A stretch of 64,000 nt of DNA. Origin: Haliclystus octoradiatus (lineage: Eukaryota > Cnidaria > Staurozoa > Stauromedusae > Haliclystidae). The notes beneath the pieces are model-generated. The model made no database searches. It saw only the letters and a program-made list of their open reading frames with translations, and had not been told where the DNA came from. Location of the stretch: assembly GCA_916610825.1 (NCBI GenBank), contig OU744450.1, positions 25,318,850-25,382,849 of the forward strand. Direction: 5' to 3'. Position numbers and translations under genes: made by a program. How positions within the stretch are numbered: the stretch's first letter is position 1; the number at the start of each line of letters is the position of its first letter. Positions 35,901 to 47,700 of this stretch are shown here, piece by piece.

Positions 35901-38308
35901 CAAATTCTATAATTAATTTTTATAGTTATAATTAATTCCATTTTTTATAGGTCGAACCGCTTACCATGGTTTAGCTGAATGGTATGAAAGTAACGGTTTA
36001 GAAGGCAGTTATATTGATAATGTAGCACCAAGAACAGCTTGTAATCCAAGTTGTTGCTCGCATTTATGTCATAAATGTCATCAACACCGACCATTAACAA
36101 AAGCAGATGTCGATTTAATTAGCAAAAATGAAGTTGAAAAATTACCAAAAATTGAAGAAAACGCAGTTACGAATAATAATGATTTCTTTACATTGAAAGT
36201 ATTTCAAAAACAAATTGGAAGCAGTAAAGCATCACATACATGTAAGTTTGTTTATCAATCTTGATTTATACGGCGAAGGCTAAATCCCATTTATTGCTTT
36301 ATGCAATACTAATTATCATAATATTATCTTACCTTTGCTTAAATAATCCAACTAAATTGTAATTAGCATCTTCAAACATTGAACTATTCTTCAGACAGAT
36401 TCTTTTCCAAGCGACATTTGAATTATCCTCAAAATGGAAGTACAAAATTATTGAAAATGAGTAGCATTTGCTATATTAAATCTACTTTCTTTCAAGTCAG
36501 TAACGAAATTTTCATAATTAATTTCCCCCTGGTTAATTTCAGATGGTCATTATAGGGGTCAATTGAGCTGTCTATTTCCCTAATGAATATCCATCATAAT
36601 TTAAAATATTAAGAGTTCTGTTAATTAGCATCCCTCGGGATTACTCCAAATAGACAATTGGTGATTGGTGAGATAACAAAAGATTATCGTAATTTAGTTA
36701 TTATTTTCGTAGGGTATAGACCAAGCGCCACAGATCTAAAACGGCAGGTTTTTCCGGGCAACTTAAAATTCACAAACAATGTTCATAAAAATACCATAAA
36801 TACTTTCCCGTTTCTTGTTCTAGTCAAATTTTATAGTGGAGCTCACCAACGATGAATTTATAAATCATTTCACGGTCAGAGCCCTCTTAATTCATACATT
36901 TCGTGTTTTCGTCATGCTTCTATGGATTCGCAAAATCAAAGGAGAACAAAAGAACCAAGACCATGAAGCTCACATGCAGCATTTTCTCAAAACGATAAGA
37001 AGGCTTTGACCGTGAATCATGAAATATAAATTGGATTTTTGAAGGGCTCACAACAAAATTTAATTGCAACAAGAAATAGGGAATTGTTCAGCATATTTTT
37101 ATGAACACTTTCATGTGATTTTCAAGTTGCCCGGAGAAACCTGCCGTTTAGTTCTGTGGCGCTCGGTCTAAAAGCCATAGGTGAAGCTGTTGCAATCTAC
37201 CTCCTATTTAAGGGCCACCTCTGTATAGCGTCAGTAGTGTAGGCAAAAACAATATTATTGAATCAACCATGTCTTAAGTGGTCAATATAAATCTGTGATT
37301 CCTACGGAAATATCTGAAATTGACTTTAAAGTTGAAACAGTTGCACCTTGAGGGATCAAAGTTGAAAAGTGAATGCCACTTTTCAAGCCATGAGTTAATG
37401 TAACTTGACACGGCTCGCTGTCATTAGCACGGCGCGCTCCAAATCGAAAGCTCGCATAGGAAGAGCGTGCTTTCACTTGAAGGCGAACTTTCATTTCGAC
37501 ATTCCAGGGATTCCTCTTACCATATTTGGTAAAAACCGGGGGTTGATGTCGAGAAAGAAATGTCTAGCCTCTTTTTCTCGGCCGTTGCCTAGATACAGTT
37601 CCGTTTTGCAAATAAACAGATGAATAAACATTGATTTTCTTTCGAATTATAATCGAATCCTCAAAATAATAATAGGGAAACTACTCAGAGCATCTGTACT
37701 TCTCAATTGAAGAGGAGAAAACTTTCAAATAGTATTAATTAGACAAGGTTATATATATATGCTCTGCAGATTAGATATAAGCCACTGTCTTGTATTTGTA
37801 GGACCATGGTAGGTTAAAAAACTATCATTGTACGATAATCACAACTATTTGATGGCGAATTGTGATAAAAATCACTTTTTGAAGCAATAAATTTATTTCA
37901 CGAAAAGCGTATACTTGTCAATCAAAAGTCTTGTGAGATATTTCTTACACGTCATCATGTAATTCAAGGGAAGTTTTTACACAACTTTTGAGGACGGCTC
38001 GCTGTATAACTAGACATTTTCAAAAGCGCGCGCCTTCAAATGAAAGCGCGCTCGAAAGCACGGCACGCCCGAAAGCGCGCTGTATAATCCAGGCCTCAAT
38101 TATATGCCTTTTTAAGATCATGTTATCTCTTTCTCTGTCTATTACAAAAAAGGAAGGAAATAGGACTCATAATTGAGCCAAGATTGAGCAGTAATTTTAT
38201 GCAATAATATATTGTAATGAATATCCAATAATTATCTTTACAGACTCAGTAATCATTACATGGATAATAGCAATTTCATCATTGGTTGTTCTCATGGTAA
38301 CGATATAA
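26903..38308 (+). CDS. Notum-like carboxylesterase with C-terminal GPI-type tail
   Basis: Ten exons: 26903-27134, 29429-29666, 31185-31317, 32167-32250, 32546-32647, 33243-33333, 34071-34243, 34843-34963, 35951-36241, 38244-38308. The total is 1,530 nt, 509 aa, all in frame. The family is Notum/pectin acetylesterase, alpha/beta hydrolases; Notum removes palmitoleate from Wnt outside the cell. Residues 1-21 form a signal peptide. DGSNAGYY (78-85) and LIPYCSGDVF match Notum. The nucleophile is S208 in GGTSAGG; likely Asp310 in RWDTYQL and His368 in SPACFSH complete the triad. CNPSC is also shared. The human GGWYC motif is absent (AGGSCTTW here). Residues 491-509 are a terminal hydrophobic stretch (VIITWIIAISSLVVLMVTI) after G481-S-S-K-A-S, with no cytosolic tail, as in a GPI signal. 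Human Notum lacks this. Probably a paralogue of true Notum. Confidence 0.92.
32690..32940. repeat. Degenerate interspersed repeat in Notum-like intron
   Basis: Contains GGGAAGGGTAACTC, AATTTTGGGTTTCC and a ggcacgtccc-type phrase that recurs within this intron at 32440-32480 and 32895-32935 (TTGGCACGTCCCTCGTACACC versus TTGGCATATCCCCGTACACC). Non-coding; it probably belongs to the GGGGTAACTCCC group. Confidence 0.4.
33395..33615. mobile_element. GGGGTAACTCCCAATACCCCC element
   Basis: Shares with 40915-41185 the order: G-rich TAACT end, CATTGCGTTTCAACGGGGT, GGTAGAATGACC, AAAATACC and CAAAAGCGTTTTG-like words. About 220 bp, non-coding, in the Notum-like intron after exon 6. Confidence 0.6.
34408..34484 (+). 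mobile_element. SINE body fragment
   Basis: Plus-strand fragment matching the complement of copy 1: GCATCGTTGCGCATTGACAA, CTATCTGCCATGAAAT and GAAATTGATCTACAGT. The tRNA head is missing. Confidence 0.65.
34486..34735. repeat. Interspersed repeat pair, copy 1
   Basis: Shares with 35336-35525 the phrases TTTGTTCAAATTTCGCGAGC, AATAGCGTCCATAAAA, GTGACTGGCATCTGTCCAA and GGGAGCCGAGAGCG-like. Copy 1 has about 40 extra bases in its left half. Function unknown; possibly a SINE or MITE fragment. Confidence 0.75.
35117..35305. mobile_element. MITE with 40-bp GCCTAGCCTCA inverted ends
   Basis: GCCTAGCCTCATTTTATCAC followed by GGCCCTCATTTCCGCGCGGC at the left is inverted at the right with about five mismatches. 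Total 189 bp in the Notum-like intron before exon 9. The centre contains TTCACGTGATACAAAGG and no coding frame. Confidence 0.8.
35336..35525. repeat. Interspersed repeat pair, copy 2
   Basis: Second copy of the repeat at 34486-34735, in the same orientation and same intron, about 30 bp downstream of the 35117-35305 MITE. Confidence 0.75.
36719..37168. mobile_element. 450-bp MITE with 45-bp inverted ends and TA flanks
   Basis: GACCAAGCGCCACAGATCTA...CGGCAGGTTTTTCCGGGCAA is inverted at 37124-37168 with a few differences. Both sides are flanked by TA, consistent with a Tc1/mariner-type target site. The inverted symmetry continues inside (TTTCACGGTCAGAGCC against GGCTTTGACCGTGAA), so most of the element can fold on itself. 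It lies in the last intron of the Notum-like gene. Confidence 0.85.
37405..38092. repeat. Two GC-rich patches with CGGCTCGCTGT
   Basis: ACGGCTCGCTGT occurs at about 37411 and 37992, each followed by GCGCGCT- and GAAAGCGCG-rich sequence, including about three tandem GAAAGCGCGCT-like units at 38043-38083. They contrast with the AT-rich intron around them and look like two fragments of one repeat family. Confidence 0.45.
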
Positions 38309-38755
38309 TATGCCAATTAACTCTGTGAAGCTCTATCATAGAAATCTTGAAAAGGTGAACATTTTGTTACTTCAAAATATGCTGTCCAAAAATTGACCAT
38401 TTATATACGAAAAGGATATAATCATTATCAATAATTACAGATTACCAAATAATATTAAATCGTTGTTCAAAACATTTTACCAATGAAATGTTATAACATT
38501 TTGTTAAACAGAATGTTTATATATTCATCGTTTGTCTTTCAATGTAAATAATACGAAAACATTGTAAATATAACTATCATACCCATAAATGAATGATAAA
38601 ATAACACAAAGAAAGATACACATTTTCTAAAGTATTGTGAAATAGTTTTTTTTTCTATTGAATATAATATTTATTACAAACTCATTTTATAATTGTAATA
38701 ATTTGAGTTGTTTATATAAATATTTTATAATATATGATCATCAATGAATTTGTAA
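38309..38755. other. Convergent 3' intergenic region
   Basis: 447 bp separate the stop codons of the Notum-like gene (+) and ASS1 (-). ATTAAA at 38454-38459 could end the former. AATAAA on the minus strand at 38670-38675 is a good polyadenylation signal for ASS1. Confidence 0.6.
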
Positions 38756-41700
38756 TTACTCTTTCTTGAATCCTTGTAAACGGGCATATTCACGCAATCT
38801 AAAATGAGTAAATAAATAAACCATTTCAGAGATACTCAGCAAGCCTATAGAGAATTCTTCAAAATTAACGTCAGCCAAGTCTCAGTCAATTTTCGACTCC
38901 CTCACTTTTCAACTTTCCCACTGGCAGGCTTGAATATGCATGATACAAGCTGTCATCTTCCCGAGGGGGGGTAACTCCCATATGACGGCTATATTGGTCC
39001 ATATTCCAGCTGAGAAAAACTTTTTGGGTATGAGATTTCAAATTTTGGAACTTTTTGGTATCCTATTTTTGACTTTATCAAGAATTTTTGAAAACATTTT
39101 GTATCATTTTTGTGTATTTACTTGGAATCAATCAACCTGCTGGAACTTTTGGAGTAGCATTTTAATTATTGGAATTCTTTGGGTAGCATCAACAGAATTT
39201 TTTGAACGCTTTGGGACTTCACCTTTTTCCAGAGTGGCACCCCCTCCCCCATTCCTGAAGAGCCAGCGTTACCCCCCCCCCCCCCGGGTCATCTTATGTA
39301 CAACTGCCTTCATCCTTCGCTGGCTGTCTAACTGCTCAGAGCGTTCCCTTCTAAACGTAGACTTATCATATTCGCATGCTATATCTTCTATATCTCTGTC
39401 CCGATGGATGTTTGGACCTTTACCATCCGCTCTATATTCAAAAAGCTTCCTTCTGACTTCATAATATTTCAAGTCACAATGTTAGGACGTTCAGTATAAA
39501 GACTTAAACATAAATGAATAATCTAATTCTATTTCGCTATCGTCTATATTTACTGAAATGTTTATGATTAAGTACTGAGTGTAAGTATTAAGTGCTCTCG
39601 AAATAAGTACTGAAGTTGATTTGCGATATTATTTGTCACATTAAATGTATGATAATAACTCGTTAGAGATCCGAGCATAGAGTCGAGAGTATGAGTACGC
39701 TAGGATTTCCACACGATATCGCCTATCTATTCTCAGAACGATATTCAACAATCTCTTGAATCTGAATATGCATGGATGTACCAAATTTGTATATTGACAT
39801 TTCAAAATGACTAAATATTGAAATGATACCAACCCTGGTATTAATAATAATACCAACCAATACCAGTTATGTTCATAAATTAACATACTTACCTAAGTGC
39901 GTTGACTTTAATAAATCCACCAGAATCACGTGGATCATAGCCTCCTTTCACATCCATACTGAAAACGAGATAATCAAGCATAACGATTACATATTCGTCA
40001 ATCTCTTTTAGATTCAAAATTAGCGGCAGTGTAATATATCAGTAAATTATTAAAGCTGTCCTAATCCTTCTCGATACAACGAATTTGAAATATGAAAGGA
40101 AAAATATTTGAACATGGGTTAAAAAAACGAAAAACTCACCTAACGAGATCTTGATTGTAAAGTGAAACACGTGACTTTCTTGATTTTACATAAACCTAAT
40201 TTGAAAAAATGAAAAGAAATTATCTTAATGTAATAATAATATAGATGTGGTGCCTTGCTTTCGATAGTTTTCCCCCGTTGTGTAACTCTGATGCGATCGC
40301 TAGTATGGGGACTTTATTTTGTGGCAATCCTTTTACAAAATGAATAAAATTTTGAGGTATCAATGCAGGGTGCTCAAAATTGTTAAACTTTTTCTCAGGA
40401 AGACAAAACAGCCCACCCTGTCTTGTATATTATTGACAATAACATTTTTCAGACAGACCGTCATCTTTACTTACTTGTCCTTTGAAAAGTGAAAGAGTAA
40501 CACTTCCTTCGATCAATTCTTGACTTTTATCAATACATGATCTGTATACATACGGGAAAAGAAGAAAAATTAATATTAAAATGACAACTATACTTAGATA
40601 CGCATGAAATCGACAGTTGCCTGCAAAGTAATTGTCTGTCAGAAACTAATTTGGAAATTTCTGAAATTAATTTGAAAAATATGTAGTTTATGAAGTTTAT
40701 CGTATGTTGATTGTTGTTGACCAGTCGTTCAAAATTACTAGTTGGGGGAAGATAAGCTTACATGAGCTTATCACGTCATTCTCAATAAATAAAATGAAAT
40801 GATGATGATAAAGATGATAGAGAGAGCTCAATTTATTTCAACCCATGAAGCATTACACAGTGCAATTACTAGCATTATTGACGTCAACTTTTAAGCAGAA
40901 TTGCTTGTATGTTTGAAGCCCGGGGGATAACTTCCATTGCGCTTCGATGGGGTCGTTCAAATGGTACTTTGGCAGAATGACCATAAAAATTTTCCACATG
41001 ATGAAAAAGATACCCCAAATATATTTTTGTGAATGACAGATTCAACCGAAACAAATGAAAAATAAAAATTCATAGGCAAAATTTGTTTTGCAAAATGAAA
41101 ATATTGCAAAAGCGTCAGAAGGATACATTTGAACGTCCCCGTATACCAAAAGTATGGAAGTTACCCCCCCCCCCGGGGGTTTGAAGGTGATCTAAAGCGT
41201 ATAAACTATATTTTTGCTATCTGTTATTACAATATTATATATACACGCATGCTTCGTATGGCAGTAATCAAAGATTTGATTATAATAATTTAACATACCT
41301 TACAAACTCGCACTCAGGACTATACCACATTCCTGCGTGAACAAAAATGTTCAAATTCATTAAAATCACATACGTTAATTTCAACGCATATACAATAAAA
41401 AATATTTGGAGTATAAATTCACATACCATTGTAAAGTAACTCTGAAAATTTCAATGCCAAGCCTTGTTTAACTTTTCTAAGTTCCTGTGAAAATGAGAGA
41501 TTTAATAGAAGCCTTTTTAACTATTTCTCACATAACACATCATGCTGTAGACTACGATCTAGGTTTCAAATATATTTATGAGAAATGTTCACTTAATGCA
41601 TATATGACTTTTTATAGAAGTGATGTAAGTCAATAAAAATTGGTAAAGTAAAGGAGTGGGTTCCTATTTGTTTTAATGGAATAATTCATTTGATGTCGCA

Positions 41701-44700
41701 AAGTTTTATATATTCTACCACGGATTCGACGGACAATAAACCGGCAAAGCGAATAGCTCGTTGCTATCGTCCGGTCATATTGAGTGGTCTAAAGCAAATG
41801 CTACGCGATATATTCCACTGTTAGCTTCAATTACTTCAAGTGAAAATATCTTTTGTTGAGAATATGGGCAAATACTGTCCTATACAGTGGTGTTATCTGT
41901 CGTGATTCTGGGCTTAATTTTGGGTAGAAAATATATATTAATTCAAGGTAAATCTACGTAATATGATAATCTATAAACCTAGTTGTAATATTGATGTATC
42001 ATGCACGATACGGTACGCATATAGAAGAAATCATCATAATTGATAGTAACAACGACCGTTATCATTTGTGGTCGCATATAGAGGTAGGCTTTTATATTAG
42101 ATATATTCATTAATTAATTACCTTGTCCATTGTAAATACTTCAATATCAAGATGACCAACACGAAGAACCTCGCCACCTGGTGTTTCATAAATACCTTGA
42201 AAACAGAAATACGAATATATTTCGAGAGGCATTTAAAAATCATACAGTCAAACTCGTCATAGCGACCACTCCTATTAAGCGGACATTCTTTGTAAGTGAT
42301 CACGCTTCGGGCCGCCGTTGAATGAAACAATAGAAAAGTATTGTATTTAGCGACCACTCTTCAAACGCGACCAGCAACCACCCCTTTCGGTCCCACTTAT
42401 TACTTACGTATACACTTATTGAATTTGCGCATTGACTCCTTGAAACAATTTGTTACGAAGAAAACCGTCCCGTGAGAAACTGTAGAGTATCAGAGACAAT
42501 ATCTATCATTCTTGGATTTATTATATACAAAAGTACTGCGTTGCCTTGCTATTTCAAAAGTGCTCGATGCCACAAATACAGAGCTATAATAATGGGATTT
42601 ATTGACATCGAGCAATTCAGTTGATGCCTTGTCACAAATAAAATAACTTATTATTATAAATATAAAATTAGAAACGAGACGTTTTCTCCGTTACTCAGAG
42701 TTTCGCACTGTAGCGCTCCTCAGATGGTTTTATTCATTATTAATAAAACCGTCTGAGGAGCACTACAGTGCGAAACTTTGAGTAACGGAGAAAACGTCTC
42801 GTTTCTAATTTTATATCTATACAGCTCTACTTACTAGTATTGAGCACTATATTGATGTTTTGCTCTTAACTTTATTTATTAAATCAACATTGTTATTAGT
42901 ATTATTTATATATATATATTATTTCATCACATTTCAAGGAGATTAATGAAAAAATTCAAAATCTAATGAACGGTATTTTATCATGTCGTATGTATACATA
43001 GGATCACTGAGAAAATATATTGTGTTGCGATTTCTCCAAAGCCGAATGAATATTTTAGGCAACGAAAAGTTTCCGTGATCACTTTGAATAGTTGGTTGCT
43101 ATAATATTGCAACACTATTTTTCAACATTTTTGGTGAGAGAAGAATACAAATTTTCGGTGATCATCAATTAGAAGATATGTCCTGCCCCAATCATTTCTC
43201 CTTGCATTCCTGTTTATAAAAGCATGCAGCGTGTAACATCTCCTGAGACAATATTGCGCATCTCTTTGAAAGATATGCCATAGCGGCTAATCTGAGATAA
43301 AAAGAACACTAATGCCATTAGTACGTACCACGTGATTTCATGCCAATATAACGATTTTCCACAATATCAATTCTGCCAATGCCATGACGACCTCTAAATG
43401 AAAACAATCAATCAACACTTTCGAATTAAATTAGAAGAAATGAATTATTTTCATTAGTTCATTACATTTCAAGGAGATTAATTGAAAACGTGATGTCTGT
43501 GAGTTCACAAACTGTTTAAAATTTCATGAACTGTTCATGAAATGCCTGTCAGGTTATGAACTGTTCATGAAATTCCTGTGAGTTCATGAACCATCTAACA
43601 TTTCATGAACTGTTCATGAAATGCTTATGACTTTATGAACTGCCCATGAAATGCATGCCATGAACTGTTCGTGAAATGCCTGTCAGGCTATGAAATGTCT
43701 ATGAAATGTCTGTAGGTTCATGAACTATTTAAAAGTTCATGAACTGTTCAATATTTATGAAATGCCTATGACTTTATGAACTGCCCATGAAATGTCTCTG
43801 AGTTCATGAACTGTACATGAAATACCTATGACTTTATGAACTGTCCATGAAATGCCTGTGAGTTCATGAACTATTTAAAAGTTCATGAACTGTTCAATAT
43901 TCATGAAATGCCTATGACTTTATGAACTGCCCATGAAATGTATGCGAGTTCATGAACTATTCATGAAACACCAATGACTTTATGAACTGTCCATGAAATG
44001 TATGTGAGTTCATGAACTGTTCATGAAACACCAATGACTTTATGAACTGTCCATGAAATGTATGTGAGTTCATGAACTGTTCATTAAACACCAATGACTT
44101 TATGAACTGTCCATGAAATGCCTGTGAGTTCATGAACTATCTAAAAGTTCATGAACTGTTCAATATTCATGAAATGCCTATGACTTTATGAACTGCCCAT
44201 GAAATGTATGTGAGTTCATGAACAGTTCATGAAACACCAATGACTTTATGAACTGTCCATGAAATGTATGTGAGTTCATGAACTGTTCATGAAACACCAA
44301 TGACTTTATGAACTGTCCATGAATGCCTGTGAGTTCATGAACGATTTAAAAGTTCATGAACTGTTCAATATTCATGAAATGCCTATGACTTTATGAACTG
44401 CCCATGAAATGTATGTGAGTTCATGAACTGTTCATGAAACACCAATGACTTTATGAACTGTCCATGAAATGTATGTGAGTTCATGAACTGTTCATGAAAC
44501 ACCAATGACTTTATGAACTGTCCATGAAATGCCTGTGAGCTCATGAACTATTTAAAAGTTCATGAACTGTTCAATATTCATGAAATGTCTATGACTTTAT
44601 AAACTGCCCATGAAATGTCTGTAAGTTCATGAACTATTCAGAAGGCCGTTAGTAGTCTATAAAGTCTGCAAATGACACTTACCCAACTTTGTTCAAGTAC

Positions 44701-47700
44701 GTAAATATTTCCAATGGCCCCTTTACTTCTTCCCCATTTGATAAATTCTTTATGTTGACTGGAACACCTGAAGTGAGATATCAACAACGGAAATAAATGC
44801 TTAATAATGCATTCGGAGAAAGAAGGTAGTTAAGGGTACCCAAATATGTTTCATTCCTCTCTAAGCAAAACATTAGACAAAATAAGCTTCGTTATAATTA
44901 AGAAAACAACAATTAGAAATGTATCAGGGAAACCTTTCTGTCCATACTTATTCGTCTGATTTTGGAGAAATTGCACACAAAATAACGCCTCTAACTGAGT
45001 CTGTGTAATTTTACAGTGCAATTCAATAAATTTCTGATAGATATTTTGAAACGAATTTCAAAATTTAGCTCAGTCTTCAGAGATCTTGAATTTCAACATG
45101 GGACATTTTTCTCATAAAATACTATATAGAAAATAATTTTAACAAAATGGCATTTAGAAGATCTTACCTTTCTTAAACTCCATCTCAATTTCTTCAACCT
45201 AAACAAAAATAAAACAAATAAACCTCAGAATAAATAAATTAGCATCCCTGCGAGAAACAAATAGTTCATGAGTTCATGAACAGTTCATGAACAATGAAGT
45301 TGACCCAATTTTTATGAGCTGTTCATGAACTATTCATTAACAGTTCATGAAAATTGGGGCCCTTTATCGTCCATGTACTGTTCATGAACTCCTGAATTGT
45401 TTTTCACAAATTTTTCAAATAAATAATTGAACGCAAGCTTGTTGTGAGTAACTTTGACACTCTATCTACCCATAATTTATATAGTGGAGCTATATAAACT
45501 ACAGTCAAATCTGCTATAACGGCCACTCTGATAGAACGGCCACTCATACAGAACGGCCACATTAAGTATTTCTCCTGCCATTTTCTTTTATTTTCTGTCC
45601 CTATAGAGCGGTCATCTCTCTAACGCGGCCAGCGGCCACTTTTTATCATTTGTTTTGTATCCAAACATCTCATACAACGGCCACTTTTGTATATTTTGTC
45701 CATGTTTCTTTGAAAGTTATACAATTATTTTGTAAACAAGCGATTTCAAAACAATAGTTTGCATGAATAGTTTATGTAATTCAAAGCCGACGTGATCGAA
45801 TTGCGTTGAATTCTTTTGTTTGTTCAAGTGTGAAAGGTCAACACATTAGTGTGAATGTCAAGAAAACGTGAGCAATTTGAATGAATGTTAAAGCGACGCG
45901 ACTAACAAACAAACACGGAGAGAATACTTTCGTGCAAGTTTACAACTCTAACCATGCTCTCATTATTCTAACCAAAATATCATTAAACTGAAGAAGTCTC
46001 ATCTTTTTTGAAATAAATTTAATTGTTACTGTATTTTATTCATCTTTTTTTGCTGACTCTAATTTATCATTCAACTCTGCTTGAACTTTTCTATTTTCTA
46101 TCAACATTTACGTTTTTGTTATTTAATATAAAGTAATTTATTAATAATTGAACAAATAATTATACTAGGCCTACAGTTGTAGTTTTCATTTCTCAATTCT
46201 CATTTATTTATCTGTGATGAATTTGAAATATCTTTGTGTTGGTTTGCTTTGTCCATTGTTCTATTCTATTGTTCTATGATTCTATTGTTTTTGTCAGAAC
46301 GGCCACTCTTATATAGCGGCCAATTTCCGATCGGCTATTTAGTGGCCGTTATAGACAGATTTGACTGTATTATCTACCTTTGAGACAGAAAGAAAAATAT
46401 TTCTATTATGTACAGGTATTCATTTACAATGGACTGAAGTTATACCTCGTTAGGAGCTTTTCTTGGATCAACTGTCATTTGATAAATATCTTCCGGTGCA
46501 GGCATCTACAAATGTACACCACATAAATAATAAATAATAACATCAACATACATAATAACGAAATTAAAAATCAGGGGCGCTGGAGATGGGGGAAGCTGCC
46601 TCTCCTGCACTTGTGGCACAGGGGCAGCAGGTGCTCTTTTGTATAATTATCATAAACTTTACAGATCAACAATGTTAAGAAAGATGAAAAATATGAGTGA
46701 AGACGACAATATCCAACGAAAGCATTTTTGATGCAAAAATATAACAAATAAACCTCACAATAAATAAATTAGCATCCCTGCGAGAAACAAACAGTTCATG
46801 AACAATGAATTTGCCCAAATTTTCATGAGCTGTTCATGAACTATTCATTAACAGTTCATAAAAATTGGGGCCCTTTATCGTCCCTTTGTTAAGGGTCTGC
46901 TCCTGGTATTTAAGGTATTTAATTAGTTTTTAGATAACTACGCATGTATTTTTATTTATTTTTTTTATTTTCAAACATAAGAAAGAAAAAGGATTTAAAC
47001 CTGTGAAAACTAGTTGGTGAGTATTTGATTGAACGTTAAAGTTTTCATGAATGTTAAAGTGCCCCATTTAGATTTGTTTTCCATGTTGTTGAACTGCTAA
47101 GCACAGTTCACAAATGAGTTCATGGAAATTGAGTCTTCTAACATTCACGCGATTGCATAATTCATGCCTATGACTGATTCTAGCTTCGGTGGCTTCAGCT
47201 TTTAGGAGTTCCCTTGCATATTATAATTAGCTTAAATTGTCTATGTTTTGTTCATTAACGGTTTATTGAGTGATTCATAAACTGTTTGTTGAGGTCGCAA
47301 GACATCAAATCAGATATCAATAATAAATGGACAAAAAATAAAAGCGGGTATATTACTTACAGCTGGGTCTTCAAGGATGCCTGATTCATAACTGTAAATA
47401 ACAATTTGGATCAAAACACATTACAGTATATTAAAGTTAATTTCCTGTTGCAGAAATGGAATAAACATAACAAGTGGTTAGATGCAATGTATACCGTCTC
47501 CTTCACGATATGATCATGTGAATTTATAAGTATATAATTATACAGCTAAGCATGTTAGCAGTTTACCTCCGTACAATTATGATAGCCAAAGCTTCAAGAA
47601 CAGTTTACAGAAAGATCATAAAGAATCCATTGAAAATTCAGAAAAAAAATGAGTCGAGTTCATGGATGTTAAATGGTTCAATTTTCATTCAATTTTTTCA

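Noticed and set aside
38940..39464. 174-codon plus frame, the longest open frame in the window
   Set aside because: It runs through interspersed repeat copy B and a poly-C tract, and lies in an ASS1 intron on the opposite strand. The matching region at 17505-17816 encodes a different, diverged frame, so it is not under coding constraint.
43489..44640. CRISPR array
   Set aside because: The units are contiguous palindromic satellite without unique spacers, in an animal intron.
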